Below, in pieces: positions 1-7,350 of a stretch of 19,485 bases of DNA (positions are counted from its first letter, which is position 1; every line of letters begins with the position of its first letter). This stretch comes from Bryobacterales bacterium (lineage in GTDB: Bacteria; Acidobacteriota; Terriglobia; Bryobacterales; Bryobacteraceae): NCBI GenBank assembly GCA_020853155.1, contig JADYZL010000344.1, positions 1 to 19,485 on the forward strand, read 5' to 3'. A model generated the notes under the pieces. That model was not told where the DNA came from and searched no databases. It was given only the letters and a program-made list of their open reading frames with translations. The translations under genes and the position numbers were made by a program.

Positions 1-180
1 CACCCGATCGCGCCGACCCTCCGAGGATCGCTTGATCTCGACGACGTACTTGCGCCCCCCGCCCTCCACAATGAGGTCTGGCTGCGGGCCCTCGCCTTGT
101 CGAGGGTGATGGACGCGCCAAGATGCCCGGCGAAAAGCGTGGGCAACGAGTCGGTCAAGATCGTGTTCAGCGGCCCTCAT
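1..180 (-). CDS. PD-(D/E)XK nuclease-like protein, N-terminal part, cut by the window edge
   Basis: The frame is open from an ATG at 180-178 down to base 1, giving 60 codons. Two in-frame stops lie just upstream, so the start is well bounded. The translation contains PDLIVEGGGRKYVVEIK, with D35 and the E48-I-K50 triad. This is the arrangement of the PD-(D/E)XK (restriction endonuclease-like) fold: an Asp at the start of one strand, then ExK on the next strand after a glycine-rich turn. A GAGG lies only 3 bases before the ATG, so the ribosome site is weak. The rest of the protein is outside the window, so I cannot say whether it is a restriction enzyme, a repair nuclease or a DUF-type protein. 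The gene sits beside a transposase remnant, which fits an accessory region. The motif is seen directly; the nuclease role is inferred. Confidence 0.55.
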   Translation of the reverse strand, partial: MRAAEHDLDRLVAHAFRRASWRVHHPRQGEGPQPDLIVEGGGRKYVVEIKRSSEGRRDRV

Positions 181-194
181 GATCCTCGATCATC

Positions 195-248
195 ACACGG
201 CCATGCGGCATTACATGGCCAAGGTAGTTCACATGGCCATGATAAGCG
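195..248. repeat. Three imperfect direct repeats with 18-bp period upstream of the nuclease-like gene
   Basis: Units start at 195, 213 and 231. The shared core is ACAYGGCCAWG (acacggccatg, acatggccaag, acatggccatg), and the third unit contains the perfect 10-bp palindrome CATGGCCATG at 232-241. The spacing is exactly 18 bp. The array lies 15-70 bp upstream of the minus-strand start at 180, where operator sites would be expected. It could instead be a chance or decayed coding repeat. No protein function is claimed for it. Confidence 0.4.
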
Positions 249-372
249 ATTGGAACGTTCGTGTCAAACGGAGAACCACAAACTCGCGAGGCACACTTCT
301 GACGGTAGCAGGGCGCAAGTTGAACACCGCAAATTATTGAAAATACAACTCAGGCTGCCGAGAGAAAGTTAG

Positions 373-1022
373 AGCACGGGTGAGTTTTGGGACCGGGAGA
401 GTGACATCTACGGGAGGTTCCGCGCTGCCCAGGCCGAGGGCGCGAACTTTCTCATTCGCACTTGCGTGGACTGTCTTGCCGTCGATGGCAAGCAAACGAT
501 TTCGGCGGTGATGAAGGACGCGAAAGGGAAGGCGGTTCACCAAGTCGCAGTCCGGGCTGGCAAGGGACGCGTGCCGTGGGCCACTCTCGAAGTCAGGCGC
601 CAGCGTTTGGAAGTCTTCCCTCCCGCCGGCAAGCGGAAGAGGTATCCTTCCCTCCCATTGACTGTGAGCCACGCGCGCGAGCGAAACGCCCCATCCGGAG
701 GGTCTCCGGTCGATTGGAGATGGATCACGAACTTGCCGGTACGTGCGCGCGCGGAGGCACTGGAGAAGCTCTCCTGGTACGCGATGCGATGGAAGATCGA
801 GCCTTCCACAAGATCCGGAAATCTGGTTGCCGGGCCGAGGCGTCGAAGTTGCAGGCTTCCGGGCGGATCGTGAATCGGATCGCGGTGTTCTGTATTCTCA
901 ACTGGCGGATCTTCCGGATGACGATGATGAATCGTGTTGCTCCGGCCGCGCCATCCACGCTCGCAATCACCGGAGCAGAGCTCCGCCCGCTGGACCGATT
1001 GATACCGGATCGCACCGGCTAG
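373..1022 (+). pseudogene. IS4/Tn5-type transposase remnant, frameshifted and truncated at both ends
   Basis: A reading frame from 373 matches the C-terminal half of IS4-family (Tn5-like) transposases as I know them: WDRESDIY, then LIRTCVDCLAVDG, VDWRWITNLPV, and KLSWYAMRWKIE. At about 802-803 one base appears to be missing. The match continues in the +2 frame with FHKIRKSGCRAEASKL and FCILNWRIF, ending at TAG 1020-1022. The family YREK signature (Y-2-R-3-E-6-K) is still readable: Tyr 778-780, Arg 787-789, Glu 799-801, then Lys 819-821 beyond the frameshift. The N-terminal half with the first catalytic Asp, and the usual C-terminal tail, are missing, so this cannot be an active enzyme. The first bases after the TAG at 370-372 are open, but no homologous upstream part is seen. 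Confidence 0.85.
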
Positions 1023-1040
1023 CCTCCCCTGGTAGGCTAG
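1019..1040. repeat. Inverted repeat (7-bp arms, 8-bp loop) between transposase relic and rhaM
   Basis: CTAGCCT at 1019-1025 and AGGCTAG at 1034-1040 are perfect inverted copies around CCCCTGGT. The left arm overlaps the stop codon of the transposase relic, and the right arm ends 29 bases before the rhaM start. It could be a hairpin in the rhaM leader, a regulator site, or debris of an element end. No T-run follows, so it is not a standard intrinsic terminator. Confidence 0.4.
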
Positions 1041-1069
1041 ACTATCGAGGACAGGTCACGAGGCCCCAA

Positions 1070-1387
1070 ATGCCACGCTATGCGTTTCGACTGCGCGTCA
1101 AGCCGGAATGTGTTGAACAGTACGATCTGGAGCACACCCGCGTGTGGCCGGAATTGCTCGCCAAGCTCAAGGAGGTGGGCATCTCGGATTACTCCATCTT
1201 TCGCCGCGGGCGGGACCTGATTCTGGTTCTCTGCGTCGAAGACTTTGAAGCCGCATGGAACAAACTCGACGAAGCCCCGGTCAATCAACGCTGGCAGGCT
1301 TTCATGGGGCCGCTCTTCGAGCCTCTGGAGCCCCTGGAGCCGGGCGAGCGCTTCCCCATGTTCCGCGAGGTGTTCCATCTCGAATAA
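1070..1387 (+). CDS. rhaM: L-rhamnose mutarotase (RhaM/YiiL family)
   Basis: This gene encodes a 105-aa protein of the usual family length. It is expected to interconvert the alpha and beta anomers of L-rhamnose in the cytoplasm. The residues known to matter in the E. coli enzyme appear at matching places: Tyr18 and His22 in EQYDLEHTRVWPE, and a Trp at 75 in NQRWQAFM. The N-terminus MPRYAFRLRVKP and the block ISDYSIFRRGRDLILVL are typical. The start at 1070 has a CGAGG six bases upstream. The open frame extends further 5', but that part overlaps the transposase relic and is not conserved. No isomerase, kinase or aldolase of rhamnose breakdown lies nearby, so it stands alone between mobile-element debris and the TldD-like gene. 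It could equally serve sugar recycling or another 6-deoxy sugar. Confidence 0.9.
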   Translation: MPRYAFRLRVKPECVEQYDLEHTRVWPELLAKLKEVGISDYSIFRRGRDLILVLCVEDFEAAWNKLDEAPVNQRWQAFMGPLFEPLEPLEPGERFPMFREVFHLE

Positions 1388-1449
1388 CCGGGAAGCGATC
1401 CACGCGATTGCGGCCGTATCGAAAAGGGGCCCTCCCGCGTCCGCATGCT

Positions 1450-3147
1450 ATGCTGAGAACCGTGAAAAGGGCCTTTCTGGGCGGTGTCTTCCTCTGTGTG
1501 CTGCTGGCCGGCGCCGCGCGCTCTCCCGCGCAGGATCTGCTCGGTATCATGCATGCGGAGTTGATGCGTAATTACACGGTGCTGCGGGAGAAAGCGGAGA
1601 TCAAGCCGTATTACCTCTCGTATGAAGTCACCGACGTGCAGACCACGGTGGTGGATGCCAGCCTGGGCGCATTGCGTTTGAGCGATTCCGGGCGCCAGCG
1701 CGTGCTCGATACGAGCATCCGCCTGGGCGACGCGCAATTCGACAATTACCATCGCGCGCGCGGGGCGGCTCCCCGCTTTACTTCCGGCAGCTTCCTCTCC
1801 CAGGAGGACAAACCGGCTCCGATCGACCGTATCCTTTGGCGCGATACGGACCGCGCCTACCGCGCTGCCGCGGAGCGCCTGGCGATTCTCAAATCCACTC
1901 AGGAAGTGAAAGTCGCGGAGAAAGACCGGAGTCCCGATTTTTCGAGCGCCCCGGTGGTCAACGATTTACAGCCCCTCGCCGTCCAAACGCTGGACCGCTC
2001 CACCTGGGAACCGCGCGTCCGGAAATGGTCCGCGATCTTCAAGGGAAAGCGCGGCATTCTCACCTCGCAGGTGCGCCTCACCGCCAGTGCGGACAACCGC
2101 TATTTCACCGATAGCGAGGGGTCGCGGCTTCGCCATGGGCGGACGTTCGCGCGTCTCGTTGTGGGCGCGCAGGCGAAGGCCGCCAATGGCATGAATCTCG
2201 CGCTGGACCGCTCCTTTGAAGCGGAGAAGCCGGAGGGCTTGCCGGGCGACGCCGTCGTCGAGAAGGAAATCACGGAGCTGATCACGGAACTCCAGGCGCT
2301 CTTGGCCGCGCCCGAAGCCGAGCCCTTTGTCGGGCCGGCGATTCTTTCGGGAAGCGCCGCCGCCGTCTTCTTTCATGAGATTTTCGGCCACCGCATGGAG
2401 GGCCATCGCCAGAAGGATGAGGCGGAAGGCCAGACTTTCACGAACCAGGTGGGCCAGGCGGTATTGCCTGCGTTCCTGAGTGTCGTCTCCGACCCCACCA
2501 GGAAGAAGTTTGAGAACCAGGATCTCATGGGCTGGTATGCCTACGACGATGAAGGCGTGAAGGCGCAGCGCGTGCAACTGGTGGAGAACGGCATTCTCCG
2601 CAATTTTCTGATGTCCCGCTCCCCCATCGAGGGATTCCCCCATTCGAATGGGCATGGGCGGCGCGCGCCCGGCGCGGAGGTGGTGAGCCGGCAATCGAAC
2701 CTGATTGTTGAAGCAGCGCAAACCGTGCCGGAAGCGCGGCTGCGTGAACTCCTGCGCGAGGAAGTGAAGCGGCAATCGAAGCCCTACGGTTTGTACTTCG
2801 ATAAGGTCACTGGCGGCTATACGACCACGGGCCGCACGGGCTTGCAGGCCTTCACGGTGATCCCGCTCGTCGTTTACCGGGTGTACGCGGATGGACGCCC
2901 CGACGAACTCGTGCGCGGCGTGGATATCGTGGGCACGCCCCTCGCCAGCTTCGGCAAGATTGCCGCCGCTGCGCAGGGCGGGGAAGTCTTCAACGGCTAT
3001 TGTGGCGCGGAATCCGGCAGCATCCCCGTGGCCGCTGTCTCGCCCGCGCTCCTGATTACGGAAATCGAAACCCAGCGCCGCGCCAAGGCGGAAGACCGTC
3101 CCCCCTTGTTAGCGGAGCCGCCGGCATCGGGAGGCGCATCCGAATGA
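1450..3147 (+). CDS. Exported TldD/PmbA-family metalloprotease, catalytically complete
   Basis: This is a 565-aa protein of the TldD/PmbA (peptidase U62) family. The start at ATG 1450 is chosen because it opens a signal-peptide-like N-terminus: a basic MLRTVKR, a hydrophobic stretch to about residue 22, then a cleavage region near SPAQ. The metal site is intact: HEIFGH at 309-314 (HExxxH), and a late Cys at 518 in NGYCGAESG, corresponding to the third zinc ligand of E. coli TldD. The block SGSIPVAAVSPALLITEIE is the typical C-terminal end. E. coli TldD is cytosolic and works with TldE on unfolded or peptide substrates, so the export signal here is unusual. The gene overlaps the next by 4 bases (ATGA), implying translational coupling. 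No strong ribosome site is visible; an AAAGGGG lies about 20 bases upstream. The substrate is unknown. Confidence 0.88.
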   Translation: MLRTVKRAFLGGVFLCVLLAGAARSPAQDLLGIMHAELMRNYTVLREKAEIKPYYLSYEVTDVQTTVVDASLGALRLSDSGRQRVLDTSIRLGDAQFDNYHRARGAAPRFTSGSFLSQEDKPAPIDRILWRDTDRAYRAAAERLAILKSTQEVKVAEKDRSPDFSSAPVVNDLQPLAVQTLDRSTWEPRVRKWSAIFKGKRGILTSQVRLTASADNRYFTDSEGSRLRHGRTFARLVVGAQAKAANGMNLALDRSFEAEKPEGLPGDAVVEKEITELITELQALLAAPEAEPFVGPAILSGSAAAVFFHEIFGHRMEGHRQKDEAEGQTFTNQVGQAVLPAFLSVVSDPTRKKFENQDLMGWYAYDDEGVKAQRVQLVENGILRNFLMSRSPIEGFPHSNGHGRRAPGAEVVSRQSNLIVEAAQTVPEARLRELLREEVKRQSKPYGLYFDKVTGGYTTTGRTGLQAFTVIPLVVYRVYADGRPDELVRGVDIVGTPLASFGKIAAAAQGGEVFNGYCGAESGSIPVAAVSPALLITEIETQRRAKAEDRPPLLAEPPASGGASE

Positions 3148-4970
3148 CCCGCTTCGCCTGGCATGCCTCCGTCCGCCGCGCGCTGTTCGCCCCGGCACTC
3201 CTGCTCGCAGCCCTCTCCGGCTTCGTGGGCCTTGCCACCCCATCCGCGTCCGCCCAGGTGGCCTTGCCCGCCGCCGCCAAGGGCGACGAAAACCTTCGCG
3301 CGATGGTGGACGAACTCAACCGCTCCCGGGATTTGCGGATGATGGTGGGCGCGCCGCTCTATTATTTGAATTACAATTTTGCCCGGGGCGACGGATTCCT
3401 CGTAAGCTATAGCCTCGGCGCCCTGGTGAACCGCGGGGAAAGCCACTTGCGCCTTCCCCAGGTGAAAGCGCGGGTTGGGAACTACGAGAGCGACGATACC
3501 AACTTCCTGCTTTCCGGTATCTATCAGGGAACTCGCTTCGACGCGCAATCGTTCCCCCTGGAGCCCGATTATCCCTTGATGCGGCGCGATTGGTGGCTGC
3601 TCACGGACATGGCGTATAAGGGGTCCGTGCAGGCTTTCAATTACAAGAAGGCCTCGATGCAGAACCTCCAGCAGATCCAGGAGTTCCCCGATTTTACCCC
3701 CGGTCCGGCCACCGTCATGGTGCTTCCCGGCGAACCCGCGAACTTTGATAAATCCCGTTGGGACCGCGTCACGCGATCTCTCTCCGAGGTCTTTCTTCGT
3801 TACCCGTCAATTCTGGATTCGCAGGTGCAATTCGGCTACTCGCGCGGCGTGGAGTATCAGGTGAATTCGGAAGGTGCGGTGGTCCGCCGGCCCTTCGCCA
3901 TCGGCTTCCTTCGCGTCGTCGCGAAGGGGAAGAGCGACCAGGGCAGTGAGATCTGGGATGGCGCGGAGTTTCTCGGGTTCAAGGAGGCGGATTTTCCGAG
4001 CGACAGCGCGCTTCACGATGCCGTGGTGAAGCTGGCCGATGGAATTGCCGCGCGGCAGAAGGCGCCGCGAGGCGAAGCCTATACCGGCCCTATCTTATTT
4101 GAAGGCGAGGCCGCGCCGCAGCTCACCGCGCAATTGATCGGCAGGCAATTATGGATTCCCCGCAAGCCGGTTTCCGTGCCGAACCGCCCGCTCAACTGGC
4201 CGCGTCTTGAACTCGAAGGCCGCATCGGCACGCGGATCGTTTCGGAAATCCTCACCGTGCGCGACGATCCGGCGGCCACCAGCTTTCAGGGCAAGCCGCT
4301 TTTAGGCACGTCTCTCATCGACCTTGAGGCGGTGAAGCCGGAGCCGCTCACCGTCATCCGCGACGGCCGTCTCGAGGCCATGTTCCGCACGCGGACGCCC
4401 AGCTCGCCGGGCGAGGTTTCGAATGGCCGCGCCCGCCTCCATGGCCTTTTCGGCGCCGCACGCGGAGCGGCGAGCAATCTCTTCATCGAAGCGCGCGAAT
4501 CGGTTCCCGAGACGCAGTTGCGCGCCAAGCTCCTTGAGCAGGTGAAGGCCGCCAACAAGCCTTACGGCATTATTGTGCGCAAACTCGATTTTCCTTCCGG
4601 TGGAGATCAGAACGCGCTGCGCGTCATCTTCAGCGGCAATGCAACGAACACCGGCAAAGTTCCGGTGAGCCTGCCTCTCATGGTGTACCGCATCTATCCG
4701 GATGGCCGCGAAGAATTGATTCGCGATGTCAATTTCCGTGAGTTAGAGATTCGCGCGCTTCGCGACATTGTGGCCGGCGATACGCCGCATGTCTTCCATT
4801 TCCTGGAAAATGGCGCCACGTTCGCACCCATCGGCGTGGGAACCTACGTGGCGGAAACGTCGGTCATCTGCCCCTCGCTTCTCCTGGAAGAAGTGGAGTT
4901 GGAGCCCATTCGCGTCGAGACGAGGACGGAGCCGCTCGTGGCTCCTCCGCCGCTTCCGGCCGTCAAGTAG
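3144..4970 (+). CDS. Exported TldE/PmbA-like partner, metal site lost
   Basis: This is a 608-aa protein with the same family architecture as its neighbour. Shared blocks include PSILDSQVQF, the late NKPYGIIVRKL segment and LPLMVYRIYPDGR. The N-terminus has a signal-peptide-like hydrophobic stretch (about residues 12-34), with a likely cleavage near SASAQ. Where the upstream protein has HEIFGH, this one reads AQLIGR (329-334), and no Cys matches C518 of the partner. It is therefore predicted to be non-catalytic. In E. coli, TldD is the metal-bearing subunit and TldE the inactive one of a heterodimer. The ATGA overlap with the upstream gene supports such a pair here. It is longer than TldE (about 450 aa), partly because of the leader and an extended middle. 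A structural or substrate-gating role is inferred. Confidence 0.85.
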   Translation: MTRFAWHASVRRALFAPALLLAALSGFVGLATPSASAQVALPAAAKGDENLRAMVDELNRSRDLRMMVGAPLYYLNYNFARGDGFLVSYSLGALVNRGESHLRLPQVKARVGNYESDDTNFLLSGIYQGTRFDAQSFPLEPDYPLMRRDWWLLTDMAYKGSVQAFNYKKASMQNLQQIQEFPDFTPGPATVMVLPGEPANFDKSRWDRVTRSLSEVFLRYPSILDSQVQFGYSRGVEYQVNSEGAVVRRPFAIGFLRVVAKGKSDQGSEIWDGAEFLGFKEADFPSDSALHDAVVKLADGIAARQKAPRGEAYTGPILFEGEAAPQLTAQLIGRQLWIPRKPVSVPNRPLNWPRLELEGRIGTRIVSEILTVRDDPAATSFQGKPLLGTSLIDLEAVKPEPLTVIRDGRLEAMFRTRTPSSPGEVSNGRARLHGLFGAARGAASNLFIEARESVPETQLRAKLLEQVKAANKPYGIIVRKLDFPSGGDQNALRVIFSGNATNTGKVPVSLPLMVYRIYPDGREELIRDVNFRELEIRALRDIVAGDTPHVFHFLENGATFAPIGVGTYVAETSVICPSLLLEEVELEPIRVETRTEPLVAPPPLPAVK

Positions 4971-4998
4971 AGTTCCGGGAGCGCCTTCGAACACTGCC

Positions 4999-7308
4999 AT
5001 GCGTCTGTTGAGCCGTTACGTTTTGATGGAGTGCATCCGCGGCACCGTGCTCGGGGTCACCCTCTTCACGTTTGTGCTCTTTCTGCAACGGATCGGCAAG
5101 CTGTTTGAGTCTATGGTGCGGGGTTCCGCTTCGCTGGCCGATGTTGTTTGGCTCTTCCTGCTGGTGCTTCCGCCCGCGCTGACGTTTACGATTCCCCTGG
5201 GCGTTCTCGTGGGCGTGCTGATCGGGCTCAGCCGCATGGCGTCCGACGGAGAGATCACGGCAATTCGCGCCAACGGCGTGTCGGCTCGCATGCTCCTGAG
5301 GCCGGTGCTCGTGTTCGCCGGGTTCACCACCCTTTTCACCGCCTTCGGCACCACGGTGCTGACACCGGCGGCCATCAAGGAGACTTACCGCGTCCTCAAC
5401 CGGCTCATCGCGGACCAGCTCACCGCCGAGATTCAGCCGCGCATTTTCGAGGAACAGTTCCCCGGCATGGTGCTGTACGTGGGGGATGTGATTCCCGGCC
5501 ACACCGTCCGCTGGAGGAATGTGTTCATCGCGGACACGCGCTCCCCGGATGAGCGGGACGCCGCAAATCCGAACGGCAAGAGCAACGGCCCACTCATCAC
5601 GGTTGCGCGGGAAACCATCGCCACGCCGGACGTGAAGAACAACCGCATCCAACTGTCCCTTTTCGACGGATCCACCCACGAGGCGGGAGAAACCGATAAT
5701 GAGTATTTCAACTCGTCGTTCCCCCGCAGCGAGCAGGTGCTCATCGCCCAGGCCCCGCAAGAGTTGCGCGCCAAGGCATACGCCGAGATGGATATGGGGC
5801 CGCTCTATCGCGAACTCCCCAATAGCGTGGAAGCGCAAATTGAATGGCATCAGCGGCTCGCCCTACCGTTTGCCTGTCTGCTTCTTTGCCTTATCGGCAT
5901 GCCGCTGGGCGTGAGCACCCGGCGCGGCGGCAAATCGACCGCGGTGGTACTCACGGTGGCGCTCGCGTTTCTCTATTACGTGGGGCTCGTGACCGCGGTC
6001 GGCCTCGCCCGGGGGCAAACCATGCCCGCGTGGCTGGCCATGTGGCTCCCGAACATCGTCTTCGGCGTCACCGGCATCATCCTCATTCTCCGTCTCGAAC
6101 GCCCCGGCGATTCGGATTGGATGACGGGCCTCCAGTTCCGCTGGAAAGCGCTCCTGGCCCGGATTCCCCGGCGCAGCCGCTCCACGAAACCTTTCTCGCT
6201 GCCGCAGATTCACTTCCTGCCGCAGTTGATCGATACCGCCATCCTCAACAGCTTCCTGTTCTACTTCGCGGTCTTCCTCGCCAGCTTCGTGCTGCTCACC
6301 CACGTCTATACGTTCTTTGAACTGCTCAGCAGCATGATCAAAAACGGCATCCCGATGTCGCGGATGTTCACATACCTCTTCTTCCTCACGCCGCGCCTCA
6401 TTTACGATGCCACGCCGATGAGCGTGCTGGTGGCCGTACTGGTCACCTTCGGGGTGATGACGAAACACAACGAAGTGACGGCCTACCGGGCCTGCGGCGT
6501 GAGCGTCATACGCCTCGCGCTGCCGGTGATGCTCGCGAGCCTGTTGCTCAGCGTCTCCCTCTTCGCGTTCGATTATTACTACGTTCCGGAAGCGAACCGC
6601 ATCCAGGATGGCATTCGTCTGGAAATCAAGGGGCGGCCCGCGCAGACCTACCTCAACCCCGGCAAGCAGTGGATTTACGGCGAAGGCAATCGCATCTACT
6701 ACTACAAGTATTTCGATCCGGATAAGGCCCAGATGATCGATGTCTCGGTCTTCGAGTTCGCAATGAATCCGTTCCGCATCCGGCGCCACATGCGCGCCGA
6801 ATACGCGCAATGGGAACCCGGACTGGGGGCCTGGGTGTTTCACAAGGGCTGGATCCGCGATATCGACGGCGTGAAGGAAACGAACTTCTGGCGCTTCGAT
6901 TTCGCGCCCATCCGCGAGCTAAACGAGCCCCCCGGCTACTTCCTCAAAGAAGTAAAGCAAGACAAACAGATGAACTTCCTCGAACTGGAGCACTATATTG
7001 AGGATCTGCGGCAGAGCGGCTTCGATACCGTGCGGCTCCGTATCCAGCTCCACAAGAAATTCTCCGTGCCGTTGTTCGCCTTCATCATGTCGCTGATTTC
7101 GATTCCCTTCGCCTTCCTCGCGGGCAACCGGGGCGCCATGGCGGGCGTGGGGTTCAGCTTTGGGATCGCGATTGCGTACTGGGTGGCCAATTCCCTTTTC
7201 GAGCAGGTCGGCAACCTGAATCATCTTCCCGCGGTGGCCGCCGCGTGGGCTCCGGATGGGCTGTTTCTTTTGGCCGGGGCGTACCTCATCACCCGCATGC
7301 GCAGTTAG
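4999..7308 (+). CDS. Fused LptF-LptG permease of the LPS export ABC transporter
   Basis: A 769-aa inner-membrane protein made of two LptF/LptG-type units in tandem. Unit 1 spans about residues 1-375: TM segments near 14-32, 50-75 and 98-118, a periplasmic beta domain to about 285, then three more TM segments. A basic cytoplasmic linker follows (KALLARIPRRSRSTKPF). Unit 2 spans about 403-769 with the same order: FYFAVFLASFVLLTHVY, the EVTAYRACGVS coupling region, a periplasmic domain, and the end LISIPFAFLAGNRGAMAGVGF near 695-718. Separate LptF and LptG normally form the membrane core that, with LptB ATPase, lifts LPS toward LptC/A/D. Here one chain can supply both halves. The ATG at 4999 begins MRLLSRYVLMECIRG, the usual family N-terminus; the longer upstream frame overlaps the preceding gene. 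No lptB, lptA or lptC lies in this window. It starts 28 bases after the TldE-like gene and may be co-transcribed with it. Confidence 0.92.
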   Translation: MRLLSRYVLMECIRGTVLGVTLFTFVLFLQRIGKLFESMVRGSASLADVVWLFLLVLPPALTFTIPLGVLVGVLIGLSRMASDGEITAIRANGVSARMLLRPVLVFAGFTTLFTAFGTTVLTPAAIKETYRVLNRLIADQLTAEIQPRIFEEQFPGMVLYVGDVIPGHTVRWRNVFIADTRSPDERDAANPNGKSNGPLITVARETIATPDVKNNRIQLSLFDGSTHEAGETDNEYFNSSFPRSEQVLIAQAPQELRAKAYAEMDMGPLYRELPNSVEAQIEWHQRLALPFACLLLCLIGMPLGVSTRRGGKSTAVVLTVALAFLYYVGLVTAVGLARGQTMPAWLAMWLPNIVFGVTGIILILRLERPGDSDWMTGLQFRWKALLARIPRRSRSTKPFSLPQIHFLPQLIDTAILNSFLFYFAVFLASFVLLTHVYTFFELLSSMIKNGIPMSRMFTYLFFLTPRLIYDATPMSVLVAVLVTFGVMTKHNEVTAYRACGVSVIRLALPVMLASLLLSVSLFAFDYYYVPEANRIQDGIRLEIKGRPAQTYLNPGKQWIYGEGNRIYYYKYFDPDKAQMIDVSVFEFAMNPFRIRRHMRAEYAQWEPGLGAWVFHKGWIRDIDGVKETNFWRFDFAPIRELNEPPGYFLKEVKQDKQMNFLELEHYIEDLRQSGFDTVRLRIQLHKKFSVPLFAFIMSLISIPFAFLAGNRGAMAGVGFSFGIAIAYWVANSLFEQVGNLNHLPAVAAAWAPDGLFLLAGAYLITRMRS

Positions 7309-7324
7309 AGCCGGCAGCCGGGCT
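7309..7324 (+). terminator. Weak hairpin after the LptF-LptG gene
   Basis: AGCCGG (7309-7314) and CCGGGCT (7318-7324) can pair around CAG with one bulged base, directly after the stop codon, in the 42-bp gap before the convergent phosphodiesterase gene. It is followed by TTCCCCC and not by a clear T-run, so its terminator role is uncertain. Confidence 0.25.
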
Positions 7325-7350
7325 TCCCCCGTTCGTTCCTCGGGCGGTGT

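Noticed and set aside
97..372. Plus-strand open frame of 91 codons before the transposase relic
   Set aside because: It overlaps the start of the better supported minus-strand nuclease-like gene, shows no recognisable motif, and has several His-Gly repeats that come only from the 18-bp DNA repeat.
1019..1040. Inverted repeat as the true terminal repeat of the IS element
   Set aside because: Both arms are on the same side of the relic, and no matching copy was seen near 373, so it cannot be shown to be a transposon end.
1255..1449. N-terminal extension of the TldD-like gene
   Set aside because: It overlaps the end of rhaM in another frame and would bury the signal peptide 65 residues inside the protein.
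5863..6843. Minus-strand open frame of 326 codons
   Set aside because: Antisense to the LptF-LptG gene. The composition (many His, Glu, Arg runs) is typical of a mirrored hydrophobic gene and shows no motif.
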